A stretch of DNA of 64,000 nucleotides from Flavobacteriales bacterium (GCA_016717305.1 JADKFY010000002.1:248001-312000); one strand, 5' to 3'. Shown: positions 52,903 through 62,055, numbered from the stretch's first letter. Made by a program: numbers and translations. The notes: generated by a model from the sequence alone, not told the origin.

Positions 52903-54780
52903 TTATTCCTTCTCGCTCAGCACCAACCACCGATCCGTGATCTCGTCCAAGCGTTTCACGGTCTTGTCCATTTCCAGCGATAGCTCCATGACCTTGTGGT
53001 GGTCGGCTGCGCTCTTGGCCATGGTATCCATGAGCTCGGCCTTCTTCGCTTCGAGCTTGGGCATCTCCTTGTCGATCTTCTGCAGTTCCAAGCGCTCGGC
53101 GAAGGTCAATTTCTTGACCATCGTTTCCGGCTTCTTCTCCTCCTTCACTTTCACCACACTTACCTCCTTCGGCTTGCTCGCTTCGTACTTCTGGCGCTCG
53201 CGCAGTTCAGTATAGCTGCCCACCCATTCCTTGATCTTACCCGCGCCTTCGAACACCAACAACTTCGTACACAACTTGTCCATGAAGTAACGATCGTGGC
53301 TCACGATCAGTAGGCAGATGTCCAGGTCGACGAGGAAATCTTCCAGCGCATTCAAGGTCGGTATGTCGAGGTCGTTCGTGGGCTCATCGAGGATCAGCAC
53401 GTTCGGGTTCTTCATCAGCACCGTGCAGAGGTAGAGGCGGCGTTTCTCGCCACCGCTCAAGGTGCTCACGTATTGCCACTGCTGTTCCTTGTCGAAGAGG
53501 AAGCGTTCCAACAAGCCGGAAGCGGTCAAGGTCTTGCCCTTGTTCAAAGGGATCAGTTCCGCGATGTCGCGCACCACATCGATGATGCGTTTGTCCTCGG
53601 TCAATTGCAAGCCACGTTGATCGAAGGTGCCCAGGATCACGGTATCGCCAATGCTCACGGTACCGGCGTCCGGTGGCAACTTGCCGACGAGCAGGTCCAG
53701 AAATGTGCTCTTGCCAATGCCGTTCGGTCCCACGATGCCGATGCGGTCGCCGCGCTTGAGCGAATAGCTGAAGCCTTTCACGATGGGCTTGTAGGTCTCT
53801 GTTTCTGCTGTCCCGAAACCCTTGGTGAGGTTGCGTGCTTCGATCACCTTGCCGCCGAGGCGTTCGGTCTTCACATCGATCTTCACTTCGTCGCTGGAGA
53901 AATCGCGGGTGGCATCGGCCTTGATCCGGTCGAAGGCATCGAGGCGGCTCTTGCTCTTGGTGCCACGGGCGCGCGGCATCTTGCGCACCCACTCCAGTTC
54001 ACTCTTCATCAGCCCACGCAAGTGCTGTTGGGTGGCATCGCGCACCTCGTCCAAGCCAGCTTTCTTCTCCACGTAATAGGTGTAGTTCCCCTTGAAGCGG
54101 GTGAACTCGCCGAACTCCATTTCGATGATCTCGTCGCAGACATTGTCCAGGAAATACCGATCGTGCGTAACGAGCAACAACGTGAGGCCGGGCACGCTCA
54201 GCTCATCCTCCAGCTGCTCGATCATGTGTACGTCCAAGTGGTTGGTCGGCTCATCAAGGATCAATACATCCGGGGCGTGGATCAGCACCTTCGCCATGGC
54301 GAGGCGCTTCTGCTGACCACCGCTCAAGGTGTTCACCGGTTGTTCCATATCGCGCAATCCGAAACGGTGCAGCAACACTTGCACATGCGCTTCAAAGTCC
54401 CACGCGTTCTGCTCGGTCATCTGGTCGATGGCGTGTTGCAACGCATCCCCTTCCACGTTGCGGGCCACGGCATGTTCGTAAGCGCGCACAGCGTTGGTCA
54501 CGGGGTCGTCCTGTTCCAACATCTCGTCCACCAAGCTGTGCGTGGCGGTCATGTGTACGCTCTGGTCCAGGTAGCCGATGCGCAGCCCTTTGTTGAAGGT
54601 GATGATGCCTTCATCCACCGTTTCCAGCCCGGCGATGCACTTCAGTAAGGTGCTCTTGCCCGTGCCGTTACGTGCTACAATGGCCATCTTCTGGCCCTTC
54701 TCCAAGCCAAAGGAGATGTTGGTGAAGAGCTGGCGTGGGCCGTAGCGCTTGGCGACTTTTTCGACGGATAGGACGTTCAT
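52903..54780 (-). CDS. uup: ABC-F family ATPase, Uup-like
   Basis: A 625-residue soluble protein with two ABC ATPase domains. Walker A motifs are VARNGTGKST near residue 34 and VGPNGIGKST near 345; signatures are LSGGQQKRLAMAK and LSGGEKRRLYL; Walker B regions read VLILDEPTNHLD and VLILDEPTNDLD, and a linker arm (LKSELEWVRKMPRARGTKSK) lies between the domains. A charged C-terminal coiled coil (about 560-620) is the Uup mark, used for DNA or branched-structure binding. Bacteroidota Uup often have ARNGTGK instead of GRNG. The ATG at 54780 is chosen over an in-frame longer start. Confidence 0.9.
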   Translation of the reverse strand: MNVLSVEKVAKRYGPRQLFTNISFGLEKGQKMAIVARNGTGKSTLLKCIAGLETVDEGIITFNKGLRIGYLDQSVHMTATHSLVDEMLEQDDPVTNAVRAYEHAVARNVEGDALQHAIDQMTEQNAWDFEAHVQVLLHRFGLRDMEQPVNTLSGGQQKRLAMAKVLIHAPDVLILDEPTNHLDVHMIEQLEDELSVPGLTLLLVTHDRYFLDNVCDEIIEMEFGEFTRFKGNYTYYVEKKAGLDEVRDATQQHLRGLMKSELEWVRKMPRARGTKSKSRLDAFDRIKADATRDFSSDEVKIDVKTERLGGKVIEARNLTKGFGTAETETYKPIVKGFSYSLKRGDRIGIVGPNGIGKSTFLDLLVGKLPPDAGTVSIGDTVILGTFDQRGLQLTEDKRIIDVVRDIAELIPLNKGKTLTASGLLERFLFDKEQQWQYVSTLSGGEKRRLYLCTVLMKNPNVLILDEPTNDLDIPTLNALEDFLVDLDICLLIVSHDRYFMDKLCTKLLVFEGAGKIKEWVGSYTELRERQKYEASKPKEVSVVKVKEEKKPETMVKKLTFAERLELQKIDKEMPKLEAKKAELMDTMAKSAADHHKVMELSLEMDKTVKRLDEITDRWLVLSEKE

Positions 54781-55125
54781 TCGTGCGCGAAGGTCGGGAA
54801 TTGGGCGGCCGAAAGCATCGAAGCGACGAAGCCATCGGCACATCTGCATCGCGACTGCGGTAAGTTTTCATCCACAGATGGCGCAGATGACGCAGATGGT
54901 CCGCTGCATGGATAGCTACTTCAAGCCCGGATAGCTGAGGAAGCGAGTGGTCACCGAGCTGAAATGCGTGATCTTCCACGGCTTCATACAAGCAGCGGCG
55001 AGGGGAAAGCACACGGCAGGAGGATGGCAAACCTGGCACAAGTGTGTTATTGGGAGGGAAATCAGAGCTCACCCTGAAGAGGTTTAAAACCCCTTTTTTG
55101 GTTTGATCTCTGAATATCATCTTGT
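54781..55125. other. Intergenic region with CGCAGAT-type short repeats
   Basis: About 345 bases. At 54871-54899 lies TCCACAGATGGCGCAGATGA followed by CGCAGATGG, three copies of a nine-base CGCAGATGn word that resembles the 52127 repeat core. The right part (from about 55060) is AT-rich. No gene seen. Confidence 0.5.
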
Positions 55126-56125
55126 ATGGTAGAATTGGTTAGATTCGCGAGCAGTTATATGAGATGTGATGGATACCCAATAGAAAAGATTCGAGAGAGC
55201 ATTCAGAACAGGTTTTTAGTACTGAACTGAAGACAATCAAGAATTACTCAAACAAGGTTGGCAAACTGTACACAGCACAACCTATGTTGATACGGATGAG
55301 TCGAAAAGTCGAGAAATTGATGCATTAGCTGTCCGTCAACGAGATTCAGGCACGCCGTTCTACGGTTTCGCATTCCATATTGTAGCAGAGGTTAAACATT
55401 CGGAGAATCCATGGATTTGTTTTTCAAGTAAGCCCGCTCACCGCAGGTCATCTTGGTCGATAGTGCACGCAACAAATACTCGAGGTGATTCTTCCAAGGT
55501 TCGAAATAAGGATTGGCTGCCGCTGCTTTCAGGTAATTGTTCAATGGATGAACATCTTCGAGCTGGACGCCAACGAATCGGAAGGGCGTTTCATGAAATG
55601 TCTAATGAGACGACTGATAAGAAAGTTGGACAAGATCAGGGCCACAAGAACCGGCCACTTGCCGGTCTTCGACAGGTGACAAAAGCATCCCAGTTCTTTG
55701 CTGATCAGTTGCAGAAACGGCGAGATGAGTCTGTGGATGGATCCTTATACCATCCCTCAATAGATGTGTTCCATCCCATTCTGGTTTTCGATCACGAACT
55801 ATATGAGGTGTACTTGGATGAACATGGAAGTGAAGTCATCGAACAGAAAGATTGGATGCCCGTAGAGATCACATATTCATCACCAACAACCCGAAAAGGA
55901 ATCTGGGGGGACAGCTACTTTCCTGATATCGTCACGCTAGTTGCACTTCCCAAGTACCTTGAATCTGTTGAAGCTTGGCGTTTATCTATGATTCGGGAAA
56001 TGGATGAGGAACTCGCCACACAGATGGTCAGCATACCCAAGAAACCAAAGAAAGCGGTAAGCTATGAGGGCTGGAGTCAGCCATCACAAACTAAGTGGGA
56101 GGTCGATGAGAGAAATTTTTCATAG
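55126..56125 (+). pseudogene. Frameshifted PD-(D/E)XK nuclease-like gene
   Basis: Two frames join to give one plausible protein of about 330 residues. Frame 1 from ATG 55126 encodes MVELVRFASSYMRCDGYPI and IEKIRESIQNRFLVL, then stops at 55228-55230. Frame 2 is open from 55226 to the stop at 56125 and gives TEDNQELLKQGWQTVHSTTY, SREIDALAVR and FHIVAEVKHSENPW. The Asp plus E-x-K is the active-site pattern of PD-(D/E)XK nucleases. One surplus base between 55225 and 55230 explains the break. The 220-residue GTG-started frame from 55463 lacks the active site and is unlikely to be the true gene. The AT-rich sequence unlike its neighbours suggests transfer. Restriction or defence nuclease is a possibility only. 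Confidence 0.65.
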
Positions 56126-56202
56126 AATGGATCCGTAAGCCCGTGTTGACTTGAAACCGAACCCCCAACCCCTCCGTATCACCCCCACGACACCCATGCC
56201 CA

Positions 56203-56880
56203 ATGATCCTATCCGACATGTCCTTGGCCGAGATCGCCGCTGTCCTGCGCAAGGACGTGGTGGGTCTGCAGCGCCATGTGGCCGAGCGGTATTGGGATAT
56301 GGAGCGCAACCACCGCAAGGGTGGTAAGGGCGTGATCGTGCAGGCGGGTGAGTTCACCTCTGCGGATCGGGTCCAGTGGGTGTACGTGGTCACTATATCG
56401 ACACGCAAGACCACCTTATATCCATTGGGTTGGTATTTCACCCGCGAAGGGATCCATTGCATGCAGATCGATGCCGAGGGGCCGGCCACCTACATGCGTC
56501 CGCATGTACTGGAACGCTACCGACAGCGCTTTTACAAAGATGCCGATGTGCTGGAAGCGATGAGGCATATGCACACCCGCAACTACGATAAGGCCAGTGA
56601 GCCAAGGACCTACAAAGGCAGACCGGCCATAGCCAGTGCGGTAGAGGACGGCTTCCTCTTGGGCGATATCCTGTACAATGGTAATGTGGTGGATTACCAC
56701 ACCTTTTACGATGTGGACATGGGAGCGAAGGAGACCATACTGCGCGACATGCGCAAGTTGCTGGAGTGGCGGCGGTATTTCAATGCCATGACCCCGAAGG
56801 GCAGCGGCGACCAAGCAACGGATTACGTGAACTGGGGCCGCGGCTACCAAGTGCGCTTGGAACGGCTACGTGCCGCCTGA
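56203..56880 (+). CDS. Hypothetical protein
   Basis: A 225-residue soluble protein that I do not recognise. It starts with a helix-turn-helix-like segment (MSLAEIAAVLRKDVVGLQRH), then alternating strands (WVYVVTISTRKTTLYPLGWY), HVLERYRQRFYKDADVLEAM near residue 100 and GFLLGDILYNGNVVDYHTFYDVD. The H-x-L-E-R-Y-R-Q-R block looks functional. A terminator-like hairpin follows. Codon use and GC resemble the chromosome rather than the AT-rich gene upstream. Function unknown. Confidence 0.7.
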   Translation: MILSDMSLAEIAAVLRKDVVGLQRHVAERYWDMERNHRKGGKGVIVQAGEFTSADRVQWVYVVTISTRKTTLYPLGWYFTREGIHCMQIDAEGPATYMRPHVLERYRQRFYKDADVLEAMRHMHTRNYDKASEPRTYKGRPAIASAVEDGFLLGDILYNGNVVDYHTFYDVDMGAKETILRDMRKLLEWRRYFNAMTPKGSGDQATDYVNWGRGYQVRLERLRAA

Positions 56881-56900
56881 GCAGCTCCCCCAACGCAAAA

Positions 56901-56924
56901 GCCCCCGCTCGGTGGAGCAGGGGC
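56901..56924. terminator. Terminator hairpin between convergent genes
   Basis: GCCCCCGCTC (56901-56910) pairs with GAGCAGGGGC (56915-56924) with one mismatch and a 4-base loop. An AAAA precedes and CCTTCGCCTTT follows. It lies between two convergent genes and may terminate both. Confidence 0.65.
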
Positions 56925-56952
56925 CTTCGCCTTTGGCAGTTAAAAGCGGCGT

Positions 56953-57582
56953 TTACGCCTCGGGTGCCACGAATCCCTTGGCGGGATCGCTGAAGGGGCT
57001 AACGAAGCCCCCGGCTCCTAGGCAGTTCACGCGGTACCATACGTGGGTAGCGGGAGGGAGGCCCGTGCCAAGGAAACTCGCCTTGGAGGTCATCCCTACC
57101 AGCTGCCAAGTGGCTCCATCATTGGGGTCCTTGTCGGTCATGTACACTTGGTAGTAGTACGCGCCGTATTCGGGCTTCCAATGCAGATCCACCGTTCCCG
57201 TCTGTGCGCCGGTATGGGTGCGCAGATCCGCTGGGGCGGGCAATGGACCGATGGGGGAGGCTTCCTTGCGGAGGTCGAACCCCGAGGAGAGGATGATCAA
57301 CGGATCGCCCTGCGCTACGTTCGAGACGTACATCGCCAGGCGCACGATGAGCTGGTCCAGCTCCACTTCGGCCACATTGCGTTCGAAGATGCGGACGTGA
57401 TCACCATTGGCAGCGGCCACCATGGCCACCTCCAACTTTTCACGCCCGGTCTTCAGGTCCACCAGTGTCGGGTCCGGTGTCGGGAAATTCGCATTCCCCG
57501 TCATCTTCGTCTCCAACAGCAGTGCCTTCGCCACCTTGTCAGCGGGTCGCAACCCGGTCAATCCGGCTCTTGCGGTTCGCAT
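56953..57582 (-). CDS. Fibronectin type III domain protein
   Basis: A 209-residue protein. Residues 1-125 (LTGLRPADKVAKALLLETKM, LEVAMVAAANGDHVRIFERN, LIILSSGFDLRKE) form a helical, four-helix-like region; 128-205 is a fibronectin type III fold (PAPADLRTHTGAQTGTVDLH, WYRVNCLGAGGFVSPFSDPA). No signal peptide is apparent at the chosen ATG (57582); an upstream longer frame has no protein-like composition. Such proteins occur repeatedly in environmental Bacteroidota, but their role is unknown. Confidence 0.8.
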   Translation of the reverse strand: MRTARAGLTGLRPADKVAKALLLETKMTGNANFPTPDPTLVDLKTGREKLEVAMVAAANGDHVRIFERNVAEVELDQLIVRLAMYVSNVAQGDPLIILSSGFDLRKEASPIGPLPAPADLRTHTGAQTGTVDLHWKPEYGAYYYQVYMTDKDPNDGATWQLVGMTSKASFLGTGLPPATHVWYRVNCLGAGGFVSPFSDPAKGFVAPEA

Positions 57583-58458
57583 GTGCTTTTGGGTATTGTG
57601 CCGTTCAGCCCTTGTTCGTGCCGGGTGATCGATCGGCCGATCGTCATCCGGTGATCCTTCAGGCCTCGCGGCGGTTTCCTTTCTCCTTGATCGCGTGCCG
57701 AAGATCGGTCGGCAGTTGAGTGATGAACGCGGTGTTCGTTGCCGAATTGTGTGGCCTCTTCCGTGGAAACCCCCGGTATCAGTGATTTTCCGGTGGTAGA
57801 ACGACCGTTCGGGGCGGTTGCGATACCGTTGGTCCGCACGCGCATACCGTTCGCCAAATTCGCGATGGGATGTGCATTTTCGCAAATTCCTTACGTGAAC
57901 AGCGGTAAACCGTGCGTGTTCCGGTGATCCCAGTACATGGTCCAGTGATCGCTTCGTTCACTTTTGTGAAAACCTTCTGTTGTCTTGGCAAAACACAAGA
58001 AGGTTTTGGCAAGGTCACAACAGAGTCAGGCAGAACAACGTGTGATATTGCGATGCCTACTCATGGTCTGCCAAGGACCACGGAAGGGTTACGGTAAAGT
58101 GCATATGGTCCGGTGAAGGCTTTGTACACTTCTCGGCAGACTTGGTGCTGATCTTGAAAGACATCGTGATGATCTGCGTGGACCGCGTGCTGTTCGGTGA
58201 ACGGTTCAATTGGTTCTTGCAGCACACAAGAAGGGGATCGGCGGAGTTCGGAAGGATCGGCGGGATGCGTACACTTTCTGGACCGGGTCAGGACGGAAGC
58301 CCCGGCGGTTCCCAGTACCTACTCCACCACCAGCTTGCAACCACCGATCCAGCGGGTGTTGTCGGAGATTTAAACCTCCGCAGGGTGAACAATGTTCACC
58401 AACCCAAGACCAAATCTCCGCAGCGGTCTGCCGTAAGCTACCCTGCGGTACCAGTACC
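57583..58458. other. Long gene-free region
   Basis: About 875 bases with no credible gene. It holds a 10-base inverted repeat, AAAACCTTCT (57969-57978) and AGAAGGTTTT (57998-58007), and a folded element at 58363-58420 listed separately. Frames that span it have odd composition (many Arg and Pro) and no recognisable motif. Confidence 0.5.
58363..58420. repeat. Nested inverted repeats, possible terminator or structured RNA
   Basis: CGGAGATT (58363-58370) pairs with AATCTCCG (58413-58420); inside, GGTGAACA (58384-58391) pairs with TGTTCACC (58393-58400) around a single base. It lies 38 bases beyond the stop of the minus-strand gene at 58459, where it could end transcription, or it may be a mobile palindrome. 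Confidence 0.5.
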
Positions 58459-58854
58459 CTAGCCTTTAAGCAATCCGAGCAGTTCCAGTACCCAAGAGAT
58501 CATGGAAAGGCCGGAAAGGATCAGAGAACCCCACACCAACACTGGCTTGTTCTTGGCGCGTTCCAGCAAGCGATCGAGGTAGGGGGTGGTATCGCGGTAA
58601 CCACCTTGTTCGAGAAAAACACGGCCTTGGCCCGTGATCGAAGCCACAGGGATCGGCTGGAAGTTCGGATCGGAAACCTTCACTTGTTCAATGTGCCCAT
58701 CGTGTAGCAAAGTGGTGTAAGCGGCGTTCACCTCACGCTGTGAAAGCGCGATACGTCCATCGTGAGCATCACCAAGCAAGTGTATCGGACCACCGCGCTT
58801 GTAGTAGTGTTCGAGAACTTTGTTGAGGAGTTGACGGGAATCGGGCGCACTCAT
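58459..58854 (-). CDS. Hypothetical protein with C-terminal membrane anchor
   Basis: A 131-residue protein not recognised. The N-terminal 75 residues (LLNKVLEHYYKRGGPIHLLG, ALSQREVNAAYTTLLHDGHIE) have winged-helix character and may be a DNA or protein binding domain. Residues 105-128 (VLVWGSLILSGLSMISWVLELLGL) are a terminal membrane helix. The ATG overlaps the stop of the gene at 58851 by four bases (ATGA). A tail-anchored sensor or effector would fit; no evidence goes beyond topology. Confidence 0.65.
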   Translation of the reverse strand: MSAPDSRQLLNKVLEHYYKRGGPIHLLGDAHDGRIALSQREVNAAYTTLLHDGHIEQVKVSDPNFQPIPVASITGQGRVFLEQGGYRDTTPYLDRLLERAKNKPVLVWGSLILSGLSMISWVLELLGLLKG

Positions 58855-59192
58855 GCGAGGATCTTCTGTTCTTCCTCGAAGATGTCAAGCACATAATCCA
58901 GCGCATGCAAACGGGCTTCGTCAAAGTCCTGGAACCAACGCCCACCGCTGTCAACGTTCTGGCCCTTGATCTTCACGGCGGGTTCGAAACCGATTCGCTC
59001 GTCAGTGTCGCGATCGTCGATGCTAACGCAAACAACCTCAAACTCTTCCTTATGGAGGAACTGCACGAGTTCGTGTGCGATGTCGTGTTCCTTGTTCGGT
59101 CGCCAACTGCGCGAAGCCCGGAAGCGTGCAGCAGCACGGGGAAAGCGTTCGCGCAATTGATCGAGGTTGAGGGTCTTATCCGTAGATGACAC
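58851..59192 (-). CDS. Small hypothetical protein
   Basis: A 113-residue soluble protein of unknown family, starting at GTG. The first half is helical and basic (LDQLRERFPRAAARFRASRS); the second has KEEFEVVCVSIDDRDTD, VKIKGQNVDSGGRWFQDFDE and an acidic end (VLDIFEEEQKILA). Translationally coupled to the membrane-anchored protein downstream. No GTG-independent start was found. Both genes may form a two-component unit; function unknown. Confidence 0.6.
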   Translation of the reverse strand: MSSTDKTLNLDQLRERFPRAAARFRASRSWRPNKEHDIAHELVQFLHKEEFEVVCVSIDDRDTDERIGFEPAVKIKGQNVDSGGRWFQDFDEARLHALDYVLDIFEEEQKILA

Positions 59193-59287
59193 GGTTTTTG
59201 CATTAAGTAACGTAGCCTAGTTGGTGCGCTGCACCATTAGATGCGTTTGTACGCGATCCAAAGCCCCGCCAACCAGAGTTCTTGTCA

Positions 59288-60562
59288 TTACTGCACCAAC
59301 AGCCGGGCAGTCCATCGCGATGCTCCAGAAATAATAGCGCATTGATAAACGCCTGGGTTCAACACGCTCGCCAAACCGATGTGGTGCTGCCCTGCAGAAG
59401 AAAGCTGTTCGGTGTGTACTTGTCTTCCTTGAAGATCTGTTATTTGCAATGTGGTAAGCAAGGCAGGCGTTCCTTGGAGTTGCACATCGAACCCGTGCCC
59501 GTCATTCGGGTTGGGCCACAGCGTTGCGGCAAGGTCATGCTCGAATTCTTCCACCCCAACGAAATTGTCGTTCCTAACGAAATAGACCGAAGTACCGAAC
59601 CCGAAGGCGGCATCACCGCCAACGGCAATGCTGTTCATACCGACTGGCATTACGGGTGCGGAATAGTTGAGTGCCCATGTAGCGCCACCGGTATTGCTTT
59701 GATAGATCTTCCCATTGGATGTGCAAGCCATACCAAGCCCATCAGGAGAAAATACGAGATCATAGATCGCGCTGGGCGTTGGTAATTGCATGGCCGCCGC
59801 AGTCCACGTAACCCCAGCATCCGTGCTGCGAATGACCCGGCCGTCATTACCGTTCCTACCGTACGTGAAAATGGTATTCCCATGGAATGTGAACCCGAAG
59901 AACTCCATGGGCAACCCTGTGCTCAATTGCGTCCAGGTCGCACCACCGTCAATGGTCTTGCTGATGATGCCTTCACCACCACTGGCGGCACTGCCAGAGA
60001 TCACGTAGCCGACCATGGGTGTGCTGAAGTGGATACCCCGCAGTTGGGGCAAGGTCGCCGATGGAAAGTTCATGTCCGTCCATGTATTACCCCCATCCGT
60101 GGTATGCAGGACCAATTTGTTGACCCCTCCACAGGCAAAGCCTTCTTGTTCGTTGATGAAATGGACCCCGGTAACCGTACCCAACATGGTGACGACCACT
60201 TGCCATGTAGCACCGGTATCCACCGTGCGCAAGACACGCCCATATAAGCCCGCAAACCCGGTGGTCCCATTCACGAAATGAAAGCTGTGTACGCTACCAC
60301 TGTCGCTTTGGAACACCGAGGTCCAGCTTAGTCCGCCATCGGTCGTCTTTTTGATCCTGGCCTGTCCGTCCGGTGTAGGCACGGTTTGGCTGGCTCCCCC
60401 GATAAATCCGGTGGTGGCATCCAAGAACAAGGACCCATCCACGCGTTGAAGACCAATTCCGATGTTCTGCGAAATTTGCCAGGTCCATTGACCATTGGCG
60501 TGCGGGGCCAAGAGAAATAGCCCAAGGGTTATTGTCAGTGCAGCGTGTACCAGTTGTTTCAT
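59288..60562 (-). CDS. Secreted YCF48-like beta-propeller protein with T9SS tail
   Basis: A 424-residue exported protein. Signal peptide ends APHANGQ (about residue 25). Five or six repeats of the YCF48/BNR type (KKTTDGGLSWTSV, LRTVDTGATWQVV, LHTTDGGNTWTDM, ISKTIDGGATWTQL, IRSTDAGVTWTAA) build a beta-propeller. The last 75 residues (LWPNPNDGHGFDVQLQG ... LLVQ) are a T9SS type A sorting domain. Such propellers in secreted Bacteroidota proteins usually bind glycans or other surface material; no catalytic residues are obvious. Confidence 0.85.
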   Translation of the reverse strand: MKQLVHAALTITLGLFLLAPHANGQWTWQISQNIGIGLQRVDGSLFLDATTGFIGGASQTVPTPDGQARIKKTTDGGLSWTSVFQSDSGSVHSFHFVNGTTGFAGLYGRVLRTVDTGATWQVVVTMLGTVTGVHFINEQEGFACGGVNKLVLHTTDGGNTWTDMNFPSATLPQLRGIHFSTPMVGYVISGSAASGGEGIISKTIDGGATWTQLSTGLPMEFFGFTFHGNTIFTYGRNGNDGRVIRSTDAGVTWTAAAMQLPTPSAIYDLVFSPDGLGMACTSNGKIYQSNTGGATWALNYSAPVMPVGMNSIAVGGDAAFGFGTSVYFVRNDNFVGVEEFEHDLAATLWPNPNDGHGFDVQLQGTPALLTTLQITDLQGRQVHTEQLSSAGQHHIGLASVLNPGVYQCAIISGASRWTARLLVQ

Positions 60563-60650
60563 GTGTGCGATCGTTCAAGGGTGTGTAATTGCTAGTGTAA
60601 ACACGTGGAACCGACCCTTCAGGTCCTGAGCAATGGCAAGGCGCGATCGT

Positions 60651-61832
60651 TCATTCGAACACAAGATGCAACCGAACCTGTTCGGTGTTGTTGTGAAGAA
60701 CAAGCACATAAGACCCCGATGCACCAGGATGTTCGATGTTGAACGTTGAACTCCTCACCGTTCCGGAAGCGACCAAGGAGCCTACGCAATTGAACAGCTC
60801 ATATCGGCTGTTCGCACCATATGTGCGCGTTGTGGTAATGACCATTGGTCCATCGCTGGGGTTAGGGTATGCGCTGATATCATCGGTCTCGAATTCAGGG
60901 ATCCCGACCGTGCTTTGGAGCGAATAAGCTCCATGCCAATTCACTGCATAAATGGCATCCCCGGCGCGCCCAAGAAAATTAATGGCCGGGCCGTCCGGAA
61001 GTCCTCCGTTGTATTCTTCCCATTCCAATCCATCAACGGACCTTGCAATTTTCCAACCCGCATTGGAATAATAGTACCCATCCATTTCAATGATAGAGCC
61101 ATCGTACTGGCTAGCCTGATATGGGTGGGGGAATGGCAAGCCATACCACGTGGCTCCATCGTCCGAGGAGTAGGTCACCCCTCCTGACCCCAATAGAATG
61201 ATATTGTCACCGATCGATGCCATTGCTTTATAAACTTCAGTAAAGGATATCATGTTCCAGCTAGTTCCATTGTTAACTGATTTGAAAAGTCTTCCAAAAT
61301 GATCCGGGGAGTACAATGCTCCGTTATGTTCGATGACATCCACTAGGTCATAAGGCGAGAATTGAATGTCCACCCAGGAATCTCCGTTATCAGCCGAACG
61401 ATAAAGCCCTTCATCATTCTCATCCATTATCGCGAACAAGTATCCCCCAATATTTCTAATACGATGTACATGGCTCCCACCACCCAGTGAATTCACGATG
61501 ATCCCTGTAACATCCACCCAGGTTGATCCATCATCATTGGACCGGAACAAGCCATCAAATGTGCTCACGAAAATTGAATTGCCAAGAACATGTAGTGATC
61601 GAACATTAGATGTCCACGGTCCGACATTTTCCCAAGTGACCCCATTGTCTGCGGTTCTTAGAACATCATCATTGATGCTGGACCAATAAATGTACCCATT
61701 GAGTTCTGCTATGTAAGGATCGCCACTACTCCCTTCAGTACTCCAAAGGTTCCATTGGCCGTGAGTAAAAGTCGAAAGAAGCAGGAAGAAAAGTCCGAGG
61801 ACCGTACTAAGCCATTGGTTCGTGTGTGTCAT
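60651..61832 (-). CDS. Secreted BNR-type beta-propeller protein with T9SS tail
   Basis: A 393-residue exported protein. The signal peptide ends FTHGQ near residue 26. BNR-like strands recur (LRTADNGVTWENVG, FRSNDDGSTWVDV, YRSADNGDSWVDI, KSVNNGTSWNMI, YSSDDGATWYGL). The C-terminus begins DISAYPNPSDGPMVI and ends HLVFE, a T9SS type A sorting domain. The gene is more AT-rich than its neighbours. A TATGTTTG box lies 17 bases ahead of the ATG. It parallels the gene at 59288 and may be an older duplicate or a transferred copy. Confidence 0.82.
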   Translation of the reverse strand: MTHTNQWLSTVLGLFFLLLSTFTHGQWNLWSTEGSSGDPYIAELNGYIYWSSINDDVLRTADNGVTWENVGPWTSNVRSLHVLGNSIFVSTFDGLFRSNDDGSTWVDVTGIIVNSLGGGSHVHRIRNIGGYLFAIMDENDEGLYRSADNGDSWVDIQFSPYDLVDVIEHNGALYSPDHFGRLFKSVNNGTSWNMISFTEVYKAMASIGDNIILLGSGGVTYSSDDGATWYGLPFPHPYQASQYDGSIIEMDGYYYSNAGWKIARSVDGLEWEEYNGGLPDGPAINFLGRAGDAIYAVNWHGAYSLQSTVGIPEFETDDISAYPNPSDGPMVITTTRTYGANSRYELFNCVGSLVASGTVRSSTFNIEHPGASGSYVLVLHNNTEQVRLHLVFE

Positions 61833-61848
61833 GTTTGTTTGTATTGTT

Positions 61849-61856
61849 CAAACATA
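61849..61856 (-). promoter_or_regulatory. Bacteroidota-type -7 box (TATGTTTG)
   Basis: On the minus strand TATGTTTG matches TAnnTTTG exactly, 17 bases ahead of the ATG of the BNR protein gene. No clear -33 TTG at ideal spacing. Confidence 0.45.
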
Positions 61857-62055
61857 ATACCATTCTCCTGTTCCGGCCAGCTTTCAACCTCCGCAACCTC
61901 TCCATCTTCGGAACCTTGCGGCCTCGAAGTTGATAACACAGGCCCTTGACCGAACATTGATCCATGCGGTGTTGAAAGTACACCATAGCTGGCGATCCTG
62001 CGGAGGTTTGGATGGCCACTGATCGCAGCACAGCGGCAGCACTACCGATCGGCGT

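Noticed and set aside
53473..54648. A 391-residue open frame on the plus strand opposite uup
   Set aside because: It is antisense to a clear ABC-F ATPase, has no recognisable motif, and its composition follows from the codon bias of uup.
55463..56125. A 220-residue gene starting at GTG 55463
   Set aside because: The open frame extends upstream and the nuclease motif lies before that GTG, so the GTG start is only the first start codon after a frameshift.
58142..58707. Frames of about 106 and 165 residues in the gene-free stretch
   Set aside because: Arg/Pro-rich, no motif, and they run through inverted repeats and antisense to a small gene.
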